A DNA stretch of 64,000 nucleotides from Allofrancisella guangzhouensis (lineage in GTDB: Bacteria; Pseudomonadota; Gammaproteobacteria; Francisellales; Francisellaceae): NCBI RefSeq assembly GCF_000815225.1, contig NZ_CP010427.1, positions 558,001-622,000 of the forward strand. The letters run 5' to 3'. A program made the position numbers and the translations under genes. Positions 19,124 through 30,331 of this stretch are shown piece by piece. Under the pieces are notes generated by a model that saw only the letters and a program-made list of their open reading frames with translations, searched no databases and was not told the origin of the DNA. The number at the start of each line of letters is the position of its first letter. Position 1 is the first letter of the stretch.

Positions 19124-19825
19124 ATGTCTGAAGGTAGAAATAAATTAAACGATTTTTCATTGCTACAGTCTTTGATTGGAGGGGCTTCTAAAATAGAGGA
19201 AAAAACATCTAGAATGAAACAGGCTAGGGACAAAAATATCTCTAAAAATAAAGCTGATAGTATTAAAACCCCAGTTAAAAAAATTGAAGATAAGGATATT
19301 TCCTTTATACGTATTCCTCAATATGGGCATAGAATAAGTAATAAGGTGGTTGATGAGCTGCAAAACCCTATAGTTGAAGATAGCGGGGAGCTAGTTATTA
19401 CAGTAGATGTTGAAAAAGAAAGGCAAAAAGAAGAGGCTAAATTATTTAAATGGTTGTGTATTCGTTTTCCTAAGTGCTTTGATTCTGTAAATAAAAAGCC
19501 ATTAAAAATAGGTATAAGTGAAGACATCGAAATAATATACCAAAACGAGCATTTCGCACCTATTGATAAACTGGTTTTACGTAATGTATTGCGTCGTTAT
19601 GTTGGTGATACTCGTTACCATAGAGCAGTATTTGAGCTTAAGCAAAGATTTAATCTACAAGGTCAACCTGTTGAAGACTATGCTCCAGAGCATGTTGAGT
19701 ATTCTAAAAGAAGGCTAGATGAAATAGCTGAAAAAGCTGAATTTAGAGCTAAAGGTTTGACTATGAAAGATTACTATGAATATAAAAAGCAGCAAAATGC
19801 TGAAGATGTTGAAACGGAAGAATAA
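19124..19825 (+). CDS. ProQ/FinO-domain RNA-binding protein
   Basis: Probable RNA chaperone (233 residues). The N-terminal 100 residues are charged and likely disordered. The FinO/ProQ domain spans about 105-205 with the typical order of motifs: WLCIRFPKCFD, KPLKIGISEDI, LRNVLRRYVGDTRYHRAV and FNLQGQPVEDYAPEHVEYS. The C-terminal tail is acidic. Relatives bind structured 3' ends of sRNAs and mRNAs. It stands alone between tRNA-Met and a lipoprotein gene. It lacks the C-terminal Tudor-like domain of E. coli ProQ. Confidence 0.85.
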   Translation: MSEGRNKLNDFSLLQSLIGGASKIEEKTSRMKQARDKNISKNKADSIKTPVKKIEDKDISFIRIPQYGHRISNKVVDELQNPIVEDSGELVITVDVEKERQKEEAKLFKWLCIRFPKCFDSVNKKPLKIGISEDIEIIYQNEHFAPIDKLVLRNVLRRYVGDTRYHRAVFELKQRFNLQGQPVEDYAPEHVEYSKRRLDEIAEKAEFRAKGLTMKDYYEYKKQQNAEDVETEE

Positions 19826-19903
19826 CCTTTTCAAAAAATATTGTGTATCTGGCAATAAAAGTTTAAGATTTGTACTATAAAATAGGAATTTTGATAGGTT
19901 TCT

Positions 19904-20395
19904 ATGAGAGTGAAAAGATATTTTTTAAAGTTGAAAAGAAATATTACAATAGTGTTAAGTTTGGGTGTCGTATTAGTTGGTTGCGTTACAGAGACTGAAT
20001 CACAAATAAAAGCTCAAAAATTAGCATTGTTGGATCAAGGATTTAGTAAATCAAGAGTTACTGCCCATAAAGATTATGGTTTTGATTCAACTAATTTATT
20101 TAGTAATGTAAAGGATATTGGTCAAAAAGACCCAACAGAGTTTAATGTTAGAGTTTATATTACAAATAACCAAGGTTGTAAGTTTGTTTATATAAAATCT
20201 AAAGATGGTAAATTAGACCAGCAAGTCGAGACTGGATCTTTTAAGGCGTATTTGTCTGACAAAAATATCCTACTAAAAGCTTCATGTAAGGGTAAAAAAT
20301 CAAATATTGACTATAAAATTATTACTAAAGTTAACGGTACAGAGTATAACAGTATAGGTAATTTGTCTTATAGCGCAGAGGCAGCTGAATTCTAG
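19904..20395 (+). CDS. Putative lipoprotein of unknown function
   Basis: 163 residues. A basic N-terminus (MRVKRYFLKLKRN) and a hydrophobic stretch lead to a lipobox LVGC, so the mature protein should be lipidated at that Cys and anchored in a membrane. The rest is polar, beta-rich and without any motif I recognise; two further Cys (in NNQGCKFVY and KASCKGK) could form a disulfide. It converges with trkH, 4 bases apart. Likely a real, lineage-restricted envelope protein. Confidence 0.7.
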   Translation: MRVKRYFLKLKRNITIVLSLGVVLVGCVTETESQIKAQKLALLDQGFSKSRVTAHKDYGFDSTNLFSNVKDIGQKDPTEFNVRVYITNNQGCKFVYIKSKDGKLDQQVETGSFKAYLSDKNILLKASCKGKKSNIDYKIITKVNGTEYNSIGNLSYSAEAAEF

Positions 20396-20399
20396 AAGT

Positions 20400-21854
20400 T
20401 TATTTTCTCCAGAATTCTGGCATAAATAAAACTAATATAGTAAAGATTTCTAAACGCCCAGCAATCATAGTGAAATTACATATCCAAAGAGCTTGTGTTG
20501 GTAGATTTTTGAAATTAGATCCTATTTCTCCTAGTCCTGGCCCTACATTAGATAAAGTAGTAGCAGTTGTAGAAAATGCTGTAGTGACATCTAATCCACA
20601 TCCTAATAAAGCTAACCACGCAACAGCAAAAACTATGATATAAACTGATATGTATCCTGATACTCTATTTAGAGCTTGCTCTGATATATGTACATCTCCG
20701 AGTTTAACAGTAAAAATACCTTGAGGATGAATAACTCTCTTTGCTTCAAGCATAGCTTTTTCTTTAAAAAGAATAGCGCGAATCATCTTTAATCCACCAG
20801 CAGTGGAGCCACCACACCCTCCGATTATAGCCATAAACATAAGCATAATTGGTAAAAAGCTAGGCCATAGGTAAAAGTTATTATCAGACACAAATCCAGC
20901 ACTAGAGCTAATAGCAATTACTTGAAAAATACTGTCAGTTATAATTCTAGGGATTTTTGATAAATCATCTGTATAGGCTATCATAGTAATAGCTATTATT
21001 AGAGAGCAGAAAAATAAAAAGTAGCAATAAGCCTTAAATTCTATATTTTTAAAATAGTGTTTGAATTTTAGTTTTGATAAAGCAATATAGTGAGCTTTAA
21101 AACTTGTAGCACCCAAAAACAAAAAGATACCGCAAATAATAAGTACAGCTGTAGATTTATCAGTCATGCTGGCGTCAGTAGGGGTAAAACCACCAGTTGA
21201 TATTGTGGAAAATGTATAGCATATTGCGTCAAATGGGTCCATTCCGACAATAATATATGATATAAAACATAGGAATGTAAATAGTAAATATACCATCCAA
21301 AGAGCTTTAGCTGTACTAGATATTTTTGGGGTTAGTTTTTCGTCTTTCCATTGTCCTGCTATTTCAGCTTTGTAAAGTTGCATGCCACCAACTCCAAGTA
21401 AAGGTAGAATAGCTACAGATAAAACGATAATACCCATACCTCCAAAGAATTGTGTTTGTTGACGGTAAAATAAAATGCTATGAGGTAAATTGTCCAAGCC
21501 ACTTATAACTGTACCACCAGTTGTGGTAAATCCTGAGGTTGACTCAAATACAGCGTGACTAAAAGATAGACCTAGACCTGGAAAGGTCATATAAGGAATT
21601 GCTCCAAATACAGTAACGATAAGCCATACTAGAGCAACAATGATAAAACCATCTCTATTAGAGAGTTTTTTACTAGAGTTTTTCCCTATAAGCCATAATA
21701 TAAAACCAGCTGAAAATGTAATAATAAAGCTTATTAAAAATGGAAATGAGTTATGTTCAGAATATATATAGTCTACTATTATCGGGCTAAGCATGGTAAC
21801 ACTTAGGAACATTAGGAATATTCCAATAACTCTAGGTTTTTGGCTTAACCGCAT
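20400..21854 (-). CDS. trkH: Potassium uptake protein TrkH
   Basis: Membrane subunit of the Trk K+ uptake system (484 residues, as in E. coli TrkH/TrkG). About ten helices; the selectivity-filter loops are visible as repeated Thr-Gly motifs: STSGFTTTGGTVI, STISTGGFTPTDA, SSSAGFVSDN and ATTLSNVGPGLG. The segment MIGGCGGSTAGGLKMIRA is the conserved gating loop region. It needs a TrkA-type regulator, not in this window. The gene ends 4 bases from the convergent lipoprotein gene. Confidence 0.95.
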   Translation of the reverse strand: MRLSQKPRVIGIFLMFLSVTMLSPIIVDYIYSEHNSFPFLISFIITFSAGFILWLIGKNSSKKLSNRDGFIIVALVWLIVTVFGAIPYMTFPGLGLSFSHAVFESTSGFTTTGGTVISGLDNLPHSILFYRQQTQFFGGMGIIVLSVAILPLLGVGGMQLYKAEIAGQWKDEKLTPKISSTAKALWMVYLLFTFLCFISYIIVGMDPFDAICYTFSTISTGGFTPTDASMTDKSTAVLIICGIFLFLGATSFKAHYIALSKLKFKHYFKNIEFKAYCYFLFFCSLIIAITMIAYTDDLSKIPRIITDSIFQVIAISSSAGFVSDNNFYLWPSFLPIMLMFMAIIGGCGGSTAGGLKMIRAILFKEKAMLEAKRVIHPQGIFTVKLGDVHISEQALNRVSGYISVYIIVFAVAWLALLGCGLDVTTAFSTTATTLSNVGPGLGEIGSNFKNLPTQALWICNFTMIAGRLEIFTILVLFMPEFWRK

Positions 21855-21962
21855 TTGCTTATACTTAAAAGCTTATGTTTTATATGTGACTTTGATGTCT
21901 AGTTTAGTATAATTGTCAGCAAGCCACAAGAAAAATGTAATATTAAAGAGAGGTTCTATAAT

Positions 21963-22163
21963 ATGATGAAGTTTATATTGCGATTGGCACATTTGTTTGA
22001 TAATAAAAAAGATAGAGCTTATGTTAGTGAGATTGATAATTTTTTACAGGATTTTGACAAAAGAAACCCTCAGAAGTCAGAGTCTCAAAAAAAAGAAATC
22101 TTAAAACATAGGAATATTTTTAAAAGAGAGTCTAAAAGGAAATCAAGTTTCTTAGATGGTTAA
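21963..22163 (+). CDS. Small conserved-looking protein, function unknown
   Basis: 66 residues, strongly basic, no signal or membrane helix. The pattern I-D-x-F-L-x-x-F-D-x-x-x-P-x-K-S-x-S-Q-x-x-E-I-x-K-H resembles small proteins annotated only by locus tag in Coxiella and Legionella (CBU_0585 type), which is my recollection. AGAGAGG precedes the ATG. The stop codon falls in three tandem copies of the 7-mer ATGGTTA (22156-22176), so slippage there would alter the C-terminus. Confidence 0.65.
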   Translation: MMKFILRLAHLFDNKKDRAYVSEIDNFLQDFDKRNPQKSESQKKEILKHRNIFKRESKRKSSFLDG

Positions 22164-22290
22164 TGGTTAATGGTTAAGTCTAAGCTACTACATATTAACA
22201 ATATGTAAACGGTACTTTTTTAAAGCTAACTGTTTATTGGTTTAGACATATACTATTTATATTTTTCATTGGATTTATTTGTACATTTGA

Positions 22291-25200
22291 TTATTCAAAG
22301 ACGTTAAGAAAGTCCTTACTACTTGCAAAAGGTTCACCAGCAAAGCTACAAAAATATTGCCTTAAAAAATTACTATCATAGTTTGTTTTTACATCCTCTT
22401 TGTATATCTTATTTATATCCATGTTAACGTTGTTATGCATATAGATTTGGTCGATAAAACTAAGTACTAAAAAGCCACAGTCATTGTTTCTTTGGAAGTT
22501 ATCTATAAGTGTGGTTAAATTATAGCCTTGTAGACCAGGAATTTTTTTGATAATTTCTTTTATCCAACTAACCTGTCTTTCACCATAAGAGTCAAAGAAG
22601 TAAAGTCTACTATGTCTGATATCAATAATTAAAAGTATAAAGTGCCAATTATTGAAACTTATTGGTAATAAAATTAAATTATTGCTGACTAATTTGAAGC
22701 TGCTAATAAGATCTGAGATATCAGATAACAAAGACCTTTGGATTTCTTGGTCTGTTACGCAGCGACAAGGTATAATATGAAATGTCTCTGAAGGGTTTAA
22801 GTTAATTTGGAATAAATGCCTTTTACCAATACAAACATCAATAAAACCATTAGTGATAAAATTATCATGCTGTACGATGTGGCTATCAAAATCACTTACT
22901 ATATTGATTGCGACGCTGTTACGCATGTCTTCTTTTAGTAAATATAATGGAGCTAAGTTTTTGCTGATTTCCTTAACTTGAGGATGGTTTAAATCAATTT
23001 CCTCTATTAAGGGTCCTATTTGACTATTTCTGCGGAGGTTAGATTCTAAATTGTTAGGGTTATATTTGGAATGAAAACTATAGCTTCTTTTGTTTAGTGG
23101 GACAAATTGAATATTAGGTTTGTTCTTAGAAATTTGCTCTTGTTTTGAGATATGGTCTGATAAGTCTTTAGCTAAAAATTCGTAAATGTTACGTACATCA
23201 CTTTTTCGTTTGCTATTTTTTTTAAGGTGGACATCTGCTACTTTTATAATTTTATCGATTTTGCTTTGTGAATCTGGAATATTTTTATCATTTAATATAT
23301 GTTGAATTTCTTTAATTCCTTTTGCTAGGTGACTTTTAGTATAAAAGTAATCAATTGCTGCACCTATAAATAAAGAGGCAAGATGCCACCATTTGAAGTT
23401 ATAAACTCCTTTATAGTGATTACTATTCTCAAGTATGTCCTGGCAGATTATAGTGATAATTTGCTCATACTCATAGTTGAGTAAGCCACAAGGTAGTATG
23501 ATAGAATTTATATCATAATCAGGGACTATAATATTATTTGAAATGTACTCATGGTATTTGTCAATAGAGTCTTTTAAGCTATTGAGTTCATAAGATATAG
23601 TAGATGAATCATAGAGTATTTTATTTAATATTTGTCCTTCTTCAGTAGTAAGATCTCTCATGTAGTCTGCTAAATCTTTTTCATTTTTTAATCCATAAAT
23701 AGATAAAAGGTCTGAATGTGACACGATTATAAAATCATCATTTCTTTTCATAAAAGAATATATCTCATTAAGCTTAGCAGAAGCTTTGGAAAATTTATCA
23801 ATTAAGCTAAACTCCTTATATGAACTGTTATAAAATTTAATTGTATCAAAAGAACTGATTTCTAACCGAGATAAGCTGCTTAAGATAAATGTATCTAGTT
23901 TAGAAAGATCTAGATTACTACGCTTAAAATCTTCAGGTTTTTGGTTTTTCAGGGTGAAAGTTATATAAATGTTAAGTTCTCGAGTGCTTATTTCAAATTC
24001 TTTAATAATCTTATCTAGCCTTGTTGTTTTGAAGTCTGTATTAATAGCTATTTGAAAGTCTGTAATAAGTTTATCCAAAAAGCTCTCATACTTTTCGTAG
24101 TCATTTTTTTCATAACGTTCTCCAAATACGTCTATAATTGCATCCATATAGTACTCACACATTTGGGCTAGAATCTTGAGAAATACATAAAACTTATTAT
24201 CTACATTATGAGGAATAATTTCTCGTCCAGTTATATTGTCATAATCTGCTCCTAATATTTTACGGTCATTTTCATAGCTGAATTTATGTAAAGATGTGTT
24301 TATATTGGCTACTTCCAAAGGAATTTTAGCCTCTTCTTCATTAAAACTTTCTAGCATGTTAGAAGGATGAGTAGGAGTTTGGTATCGTGTTAAAGTGGAT
24401 TCTTCATTATGAACGAATGTTTTTGCTAGATAATAAGCCATAGTGTCTATAAAGTTATCATTGGGTTTAAACGGTCTTAGGCTAGTAATAGAATATTGAG
24501 AGAAATAGCATTGATCAATATAAGCTAGCTTGTAATACAATTCACTAAAAACGGTAATAGCTTGTTTTAAATTAGCTTTGCATTTGGATTTTCCAGTAGT
24601 AGCTTTGACAATTTTTTTATCACTGAGGAAGCTCTGGATCTTTGATATTGATGTTTCTAAACTACAGAGGTCTATTCTGCTTAGTTGCAAATTAGCTCCA
24701 ATAAAATACTTTTTATAGAATTCACACCTTTGTATACTGTAATCAGTAGCTTGGATTTTTAGGTTTTCTATATTTGTAAGCTTTTTTTTCTTACCTAATT
24801 TTGCTTTGTATTTGTTTAAATCAGACATCAATTTCTCTAGAGCTTTATAGTTATCATTTAAGTTTATAAAAGAGCTATTTGGGTCATTTTTCAATTTAAC
24901 CTGTCGAAAGGCCTGAAATATCTCATTAGTATAAAAACCTTTAAACCTTACTTCAGATAAATCGGTATCTATTAAAAAACTATCATAGTATTTTTTTATA
25001 AATATGATTGCTGCAAGTGTTATAATTGCTTCTTGTTGACCTAGCTCTTGTAATTGTTTAAGTTCTTCTTCTATTTCGTTGTATTCATCATGAGATACTG
25101 TTAGTTTAAATAGGGTTTTATTATTTTTTTTATAAGCTAAAACCTGATTATCTTGATTACTTTCAATAAGGGAAAACCCATCTTTTCTTTCAGTTAGAGA

Positions 25201-27162
25201 GCGGATAAAACGTATACATTTAAGACTAATTTTGACGTTTTCTTTAGTAATAAAATATTTCTCTAGTTCTAAAGCGTCAAACTTTTTGGATGTAAAAATT
25301 ATATTGTCTATAACAGCAAGTCTTTTAAACCCTATATAGTGGTTTGGGCTCTCAGGTTTTATGGAAAATATGGAGAGAAATTTTAACACCATACTCTGAG
25401 TTGCTTGATCTAAACTATCGTAGATAGAGCTGAAAATATAATTTAGGTAAACAAAATCTCTATACAAGATTTCAAAATCAGAGCCTTTAACACTTTCGAT
25501 CCCAAGGTAATAGCCACATACATCTTTACCAAAATTTTCGAAAAATTTTATAAAAGCTCTTAATTTGTACCATTCGCAATATATTGTAATTAAAGGGTAA
25601 AGAGGATGTTTGCTTGTGCGCTTAACTATTTCTTGATATTGCTGTTCTATATATCTACTAGGTATAATATAACAAAATTCCTCTATACAATTTTGAGTTA
25701 TAGGGACAATTGAACTATTAGTATTTTTAAAAAAGTTTGATATAACATCTTGGGTCCCCACATCAAGTTTTTGTTCATTACAGATACTATTCATAAGTGC
25801 AAAAGGGTTTTTTTGGATACTTGCTATTAGCTTTGATTTTTCTTCAACTATTATACGAATGCTTGTGTCATCAAAAGGCGTTTTGGTGTAGATATCATCA
25901 TATATTTTGGAAGTTTCATCATATTTATTTAAAACAGTAGACATTAATTTATAATAAACCAGATATAAGAAACTATCAGTTTTATTGTCAAGTGTTGATA
26001 TGAATTTATCAAGAGACTTTTTCCATTTAATAAATCGTGGTAATTTATTAGCATTTACTACACTTTTGTTAGGTAAATTAAATTGCTTACTTATTAATGG
26101 GTCTAACTCTGTTAAGCGTTTACTTAGCTCTTGTAGCATAGCAACAGTTAGATTTAATTTCATTAGTATAATTGATTGTTTAAGAGATACGTTGACTTTA
26201 TTTTTTTTTTGTTCTTGTAATAACAGAGCTTTACCCTTGATTTTTTCTATGTCTTTAAAGTAAGTATTTGTTTTTTTCTGAATGCTTTCCACATTTGTTA
26301 GTACTGATTTGAGTTTTAAAGAAATAGTGTTGCTCCCAAATTTTTTAGGGAATTTTTTATAAATATTTTTATCGACTATATAATAAATTTTAGGGTCCTT
26401 ATTTACATCTACAATTTTATTATAAACATATTCATAATTATTTTTGTCTTTAAAGTAGCAAAGGATGTAGTAAAGTATTTGGTAGTGATATTCTGATTTA
26501 AAAGTTTTTTGTAGGATACTTTTGGGAATTGTTTTGTTTTTGCTAAAGCTTATGTAATCACGATCAATTTTACTTAGAAAAGCATCTTTATTTTTTTCTA
26601 TCGTGCTAGTAACCTCTGTAGGCATAAGTAAAATGAGTAAATAAGAAGGAGCATTTATCGATGTTTCTAGGCATCTAAATGCAAAAATATAACCTTGATT
26701 ATCATTAGCTAACTTATGTAATGATGAGGCTAGGCTAGCAAGTACATCACTTCCGTAGAATGAAAGTATCAATTTGCGCGCTAAGCTGAATATATTTATC
26801 CATTTGATTGAGTTTTCCATTGAGTCAGTATGATAATTTTTACGTTTTGATAAGAGGTATTTAGAATAAATTTTTTCAATAATCTCTTCACGGTGTGTTT
26901 GCAATACTATAAGAGCCTGTCCTTTTTTGTCAGGGTTTTCAAAAGCTAGGATAATTTGTTTTAGAGTTACAGTAGATGAGTCTTGTCCTATAGTTACGTC
27001 ATCGCTTTCTTTTAGTCTTTCGGTAAATTCTTTTAGATTTTTTTTAGCTGTGTTATATATATTTTCTTCACCGTGGAACTTTGTAAGCGAAATAATAGCT
27101 AGTAAGTCATCTTGCATATAAAAAATTTCAATGGCTTTTTGTATATATTCGAATTCTTTCAT
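22291..27162 (-). CDS. Giant protein with C-terminal Ulp1-like (C48/CE clan) cysteine protease domain
   Basis: 1,623 residues, the longest gene here. The first 1,400 or so residues are lysine-, asparagine- and leucine-rich, predicted largely helical, with no recognised domain, signal peptide or membrane helix. The last 150 residues carry a Ulp1/SENP-like active site: H1507 (NNWHFILLI), D1524 (LYFFDSYG), Q1557 and C1562 (QRNNDCGFLV). The His-Asp spacing of 17 matches yeast Ulp1. This fold removes ubiquitin, SUMO or NEDD8 in eukaryotes, and intracellular bacteria export such enzymes as effectors. The ribosome binding site is AAGGTGG. No secretion partner gene is adjacent. The protease call is strong; the substrate is inference. 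Confidence 0.85.
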   Translation of the reverse strand: MKEFEYIQKAIEIFYMQDDLLAIISLTKFHGEENIYNTAKKNLKEFTERLKESDDVTIGQDSSTVTLKQIILAFENPDKKGQALIVLQTHREEIIEKIYSKYLLSKRKNYHTDSMENSIKWINIFSLARKLILSFYGSDVLASLASSLHKLANDNQGYIFAFRCLETSINAPSYLLILLMPTEVTSTIEKNKDAFLSKIDRDYISFSKNKTIPKSILQKTFKSEYHYQILYYILCYFKDKNNYEYVYNKIVDVNKDPKIYYIVDKNIYKKFPKKFGSNTISLKLKSVLTNVESIQKKTNTYFKDIEKIKGKALLLQEQKKNKVNVSLKQSIILMKLNLTVAMLQELSKRLTELDPLISKQFNLPNKSVVNANKLPRFIKWKKSLDKFISTLDNKTDSFLYLVYYKLMSTVLNKYDETSKIYDDIYTKTPFDDTSIRIIVEEKSKLIASIQKNPFALMNSICNEQKLDVGTQDVISNFFKNTNSSIVPITQNCIEEFCYIIPSRYIEQQYQEIVKRTSKHPLYPLITIYCEWYKLRAFIKFFENFGKDVCGYYLGIESVKGSDFEILYRDFVYLNYIFSSIYDSLDQATQSMVLKFLSIFSIKPESPNHYIGFKRLAVIDNIIFTSKKFDALELEKYFITKENVKISLKCIRFIRSLTERKDGFSLIESNQDNQVLAYKKNNKTLFKLTVSHDEYNEIEEELKQLQELGQQEAIITLAAIIFIKKYYDSFLIDTDLSEVRFKGFYTNEIFQAFRQVKLKNDPNSSFINLNDNYKALEKLMSDLNKYKAKLGKKKKLTNIENLKIQATDYSIQRCEFYKKYFIGANLQLSRIDLCSLETSISKIQSFLSDKKIVKATTGKSKCKANLKQAITVFSELYYKLAYIDQCYFSQYSITSLRPFKPNDNFIDTMAYYLAKTFVHNEESTLTRYQTPTHPSNMLESFNEEEAKIPLEVANINTSLHKFSYENDRKILGADYDNITGREIIPHNVDNKFYVFLKILAQMCEYYMDAIIDVFGERYEKNDYEKYESFLDKLITDFQIAINTDFKTTRLDKIIKEFEISTRELNIYITFTLKNQKPEDFKRSNLDLSKLDTFILSSLSRLEISSFDTIKFYNSSYKEFSLIDKFSKASAKLNEIYSFMKRNDDFIIVSHSDLLSIYGLKNEKDLADYMRDLTTEEGQILNKILYDSSTISYELNSLKDSIDKYHEYISNNIIVPDYDINSIILPCGLLNYEYEQIITIICQDILENSNHYKGVYNFKWWHLASLFIGAAIDYFYTKSHLAKGIKEIQHILNDKNIPDSQSKIDKIIKVADVHLKKNSKRKSDVRNIYEFLAKDLSDHISKQEQISKNKPNIQFVPLNKRSYSFHSKYNPNNLESNLRRNSQIGPLIEEIDLNHPQVKEISKNLAPLYLLKEDMRNSVAINIVSDFDSHIVQHDNFITNGFIDVCIGKRHLFQINLNPSETFHIIPCRCVTDQEIQRSLLSDISDLISSFKLVSNNLILLPISFNNWHFILLIIDIRHSRLYFFDSYGERQVSWIKEIIKKIPGLQGYNLTTLIDNFQRNNDCGFLVLSFIDQIYMHNNVNMDINKIYKEDVKTNYDSNFLRQYFCSFAGEPFASSKDFLNVFE

Positions 27163-27344
27163 CTTACTACCACCTTAAAGATTTATTGGATACTTAGCTT
27201 GGTAAGTAAACTAAACCATAAGGTATTATTTGTTGATTTCCAAGTTGTTTTATAGCAACTTGTTTGGATATTTAAAGAAAGAGAAAAGGGTTGTTATTAT
27301 TCGTCTAGTTTCAGCTTACAACAGTTCCTTAATATAAAATACTG

Positions 27345-27956
27345 TTAAGTTTCATCAATTATATCTGTACCTTCTGGGGGTATGAAGTGGAATTCATCAT
27401 TTTTTATGTCAGGTATATTAGTCTTAACTTCACTAAAATTTATTTGGGTGTATTGATGCAAAGATGTTGAAATATTTAGGTAATTTAGCTGATTTTTATT
27501 ATCAAATTTTATAGTTATACTATTTATCATTTCATTGTCTTTTGGCTTTAAGATATAGCTGTTATCACCTTTTTGTTGTATGTTGAAGATTTTACCAATA
27601 TTATTGGCGTTGTCTGCTAATAATATTAAATAAGGAAATTGAGCGATATTATCAGATACTTTTTTAATAATTAATTGCTCAAGATCACTATCGTAAATCC
27701 AGAGTTTTTTACCATTTGATACGATTTCTTGGTTATTTGGTGATTGAGTTACCCATTTAAAAAAATAAGGTTTTTTTAAGAATATAAAGCCTTCTGAGTT
27801 AATGTTATTATTTTGTCCATCAATTAACTTTTGTGTAAAACTTGCTGACATGGAATCAATATTGTTTAGCTTGTCGATTAAACTAGTAGTATCAGATTTA
27901 GCAAAACACACACTAGTAGTTAGTATTAATAGGATATATAAAGTGGCTTTTTTCAT
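27345..27956 (-). CDS. lolA: Outer-membrane lipoprotein carrier protein LolA
   Basis: Periplasmic chaperone that carries lipoproteins from the LolCDE complex to LolB. 203 residues, usual length. Signal peptide [18 protein letters not shown], then the LolA fold with [30 protein letters not shown] and [19 protein letters not shown], which are family hallmarks. The ATG overlaps the ftsK stop by four bases (ATGA type), so they form one reverse-strand operon as in many gammaproteobacteria. Confidence 0.93.
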   Translation of the reverse strand: MKKATLYILLILTTSVCFAKSDTTSLIDKLNNIDSMSASFTQKLIDGQNNNINSEGFIFLKKPYFFKWVTQSPNNQEIVSNGKKLWIYDSDLEQLIIKKVSDNIAQFPYLILLADNANNIGKIFNIQQKGDNSYILKPKDNEMINSITIKFDNKNQLNYLNISTSLHQYTQINFSEVKTNIPDIKNDEFHFIPPEGTDIIDET

Positions 27957-30331
27957 TGGTTTTCCCTCTTTATAAGTACTTCACGCATACCGTTTGAATT
28001 CATTTCTGATACTATACCATTTTCTTGCATTTCTTCCATGAGTCTTGCAGAACGATTATAGCCAATTTTAAGTTTACGTTGTACAGCAGAGATAGAAGCT
28101 TTTTGAGTATTGATAACTATTTCGACAGCTTCATTATATAGAGGATCTTCACTTTCTCCACTAGAGTTTGAATCTCCATCGTTATTATCTTCAGTTGATT
28201 CTAATATGCTTTCAATGTATTGCGGGGCACCATACTCTTTCCAAGCATCAACAACTTTATGTACTTCATTATCGTCAACAAAGGCACCATGAATACGCAT
28301 CGGGGCGCCAAAGCCAGGTTTTAGATATAGCATATCACCTTGACCTAATAATTGTTCTGCTCCTTGTTGATCCAAGATAGTTCTAGAATCAATTCTTGAA
28401 GAAACCTGAAATGACATTCTAGTTGGGATATTTGCTTTTATAAGACCAGTTACAACATCTACAGAAGGCCTTTGAGTGGCTAAAATTATATGTATCCCAG
28501 CAGCACGAGCTTTTTGAGCGAGCCTTGCTATTAGCTCCTCTACTTTTTTACCAACTACCATGATCATATCTGCAAACTCATCTGCAACTACAACTATATA
28601 TGGCATTTTTGTTAGAGTAGGAGCCTCATGTGCTCTTTCTGGATTCATTTTTATAAACATGGTATCTTTTAGTGGACGTCCTATTTTTTCAGCTTGTTCT
28701 ATTTTGTCATTTAAAAGAGCTATATTGCGTACTCCAGCCGCCGACATAAGGGCATAACGTCGCTCCATTTCTTTAACACACCAACGTAATGAGTTTGCAG
28801 CTTCTGTCATATCTGTAACTACAGGAGTTAGTAAATGAGGTATGCCATCATAGATAGAAAGTTCTAACATTTTAGGATCGATCATGATGAATTTTAGTTC
28901 CTCAGGAGAGCATTTATAAAGCATACTAAGAATCATGGCGTTAACACCTACAGATTTACCAGACCCAGTAGTACCTGCAACAAGTAAATGAGGCATTTTT
29001 GCAAGCTCAGCAAAGGTTGGCTTACCAGAAATATCTACACCTATCCCCATTAGTGTAGGAGCTTTTGATTTGATGAATTCAGGGGCTGATAAGACTTCTT
29101 TTATACGTACCATTTGGCGATGCGAGTTTGGAAGCTCTAAACCAACATATGGTTTACCTGGGATTACTTCTACAACACGCACAGCCGTTGTTGATAAGGC
29201 TCTAGCTAAATCTTGAGAGATATTTGTAAGTTTGCTAGCCTTGGTGCCTCTAGCTAAATCAATTTCGTATCTAGTAATTACTGGTCCAGGATATGCAGCG
29301 ACAACTTTTGCGCTGATATTAAAGTCATTAAGAGTTTGTTCAAGCAAAGAGGATGTTTGCTCGAGTTCTTCTTGTGAGATTACAGTTTTTTTCTTTTCAG
29401 GTTCTATAAGTAAATCAAGAGATGGTAGCCTATTTTCCTTAAGAGTAGAGTTTGCTTTAGCTACACTTTGTATGTTTGTAAGAAAAGTTTCTTTATTAGG
29501 TTGTCCTATTATAGCCTTAGCTTCTTTTTCATTTTTTTTATCTTTAAAAGTAAGTTCATTTAAGGTTTTTTTATTGCCTAAAATTTCTCTAAAGACATCT
29601 TCTTTAGAGTTTGTAATATCTTTTGTTTCTAAAGGGTTTGTTTGGTTTTGAGCTTTAGCTAAAGGTTTTGTTTGCTTTATATTAAATTCGTTAAAATCAT
29701 TTGGATCAGGTATTTTGTAATTACTAGACCTTGTTTTAGCGATATATCTGATAATTTTTATTAAAAAGCTGAATATAGTTTTAGCCAGATGAATCCATGT
29801 AGCTCCAGAATAAAGTGTTAATCCTACAAAAAGAGCAACTAGTAGAGTAAATGATCCACCAATTATACCTAGGTATTTGGTTGTAAATTTAACGATTTCG
29901 TAGCCAACTATTCCACCAGAGCGTTGGGGCATCCAGTAGTTAGCAAAACCTAAATATAATTCAGCTAATCCATCACAAGCTAATATAAAAGCAGTGATTC
30001 CAATAACCTTGACCACTATTATGATATAGTTAGGAATTTGGCTAGTTTTTTTTAATAATAGAGCCCTGATGCAATCAATAAGTAAAAATGGTAGTATGAA
30101 ACCAATAACCCCAAATATTGATAAAATAACGCTGGCAATATATGCTCCTACAGGTCCAGCATAGTTTTTAATAGAAGTCTCTGAGGAGACGCTGCTCCAA
30201 CCAGGATCATTAATGTTGAAACTAAAAAGGGCGATAAATAGATATATCACAGTAGCGGTTAAAATAACTATAAGGGTTATTTTAAGTCGTCCAATTGCAT
30301 GATTTGTTTTTTTAAGTTTACTATCCGTCAT
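27953..30331 (-). CDS. ftsK: DNA translocase FtsK
   Basis: Septum-anchored motor that clears the chromosome dimer region and activates XerCD at dif. 792 residues. Four to five N-terminal membrane helices (about 20-195), a short linker, then the motor: Walker [32 protein letters not shown], Walker [13 protein letters not shown] and [17 protein letters not shown]. The C-terminal winged-helix gamma domain (about 725-788, [17 protein letters not shown]) reads KOPS sites. The linker is much shorter than in E. coli. It overlaps lolA downstream. Confidence 0.97.
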   Translation of the reverse strand: MTDSKLKKTNHAIGRLKITLIVILTATVIYLFIALFSFNINDPGWSSVSSETSIKNYAGPVGAYIASVILSIFGVIGFILPFLLIDCIRALLLKKTSQIPNYIIIVVKVIGITAFILACDGLAELYLGFANYWMPQRSGGIVGYEIVKFTTKYLGIIGGSFTLLVALFVGLTLYSGATWIHLAKTIFSFLIKIIRYIAKTRSSNYKIPDPNDFNEFNIKQTKPLAKAQNQTNPLETKDITNSKEDVFREILGNKKTLNELTFKDKKNEKEAKAIIGQPNKETFLTNIQSVAKANSTLKENRLPSLDLLIEPEKKKTVISQEELEQTSSLLEQTLNDFNISAKVVAAYPGPVITRYEIDLARGTKASKLTNISQDLARALSTTAVRVVEVIPGKPYVGLELPNSHRQMVRIKEVLSAPEFIKSKAPTLMGIGVDISGKPTFAELAKMPHLLVAGTTGSGKSVGVNAMILSMLYKCSPEELKFIMIDPKMLELSIYDGIPHLLTPVVTDMTEAANSLRWCVKEMERRYALMSAAGVRNIALLNDKIEQAEKIGRPLKDTMFIKMNPERAHEAPTLTKMPYIVVVADEFADMIMVVGKKVEELIARLAQKARAAGIHIILATQRPSVDVVTGLIKANIPTRMSFQVSSRIDSRTILDQQGAEQLLGQGDMLYLKPGFGAPMRIHGAFVDDNEVHKVVDAWKEYGAPQYIESILESTEDNNDGDSNSSGESEDPLYNEAVEIVINTQKASISAVQRKLKIGYNRSARLMEEMQENGIVSEMNSNGMREVLIKRENQ

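Noticed and set aside
22156-22176. Three copies of ATGGTTA as a regulatory repeat
   Set aside because: It spans the stop codon of a small gene and is most simply replication slippage; no regulatory role is indicated.
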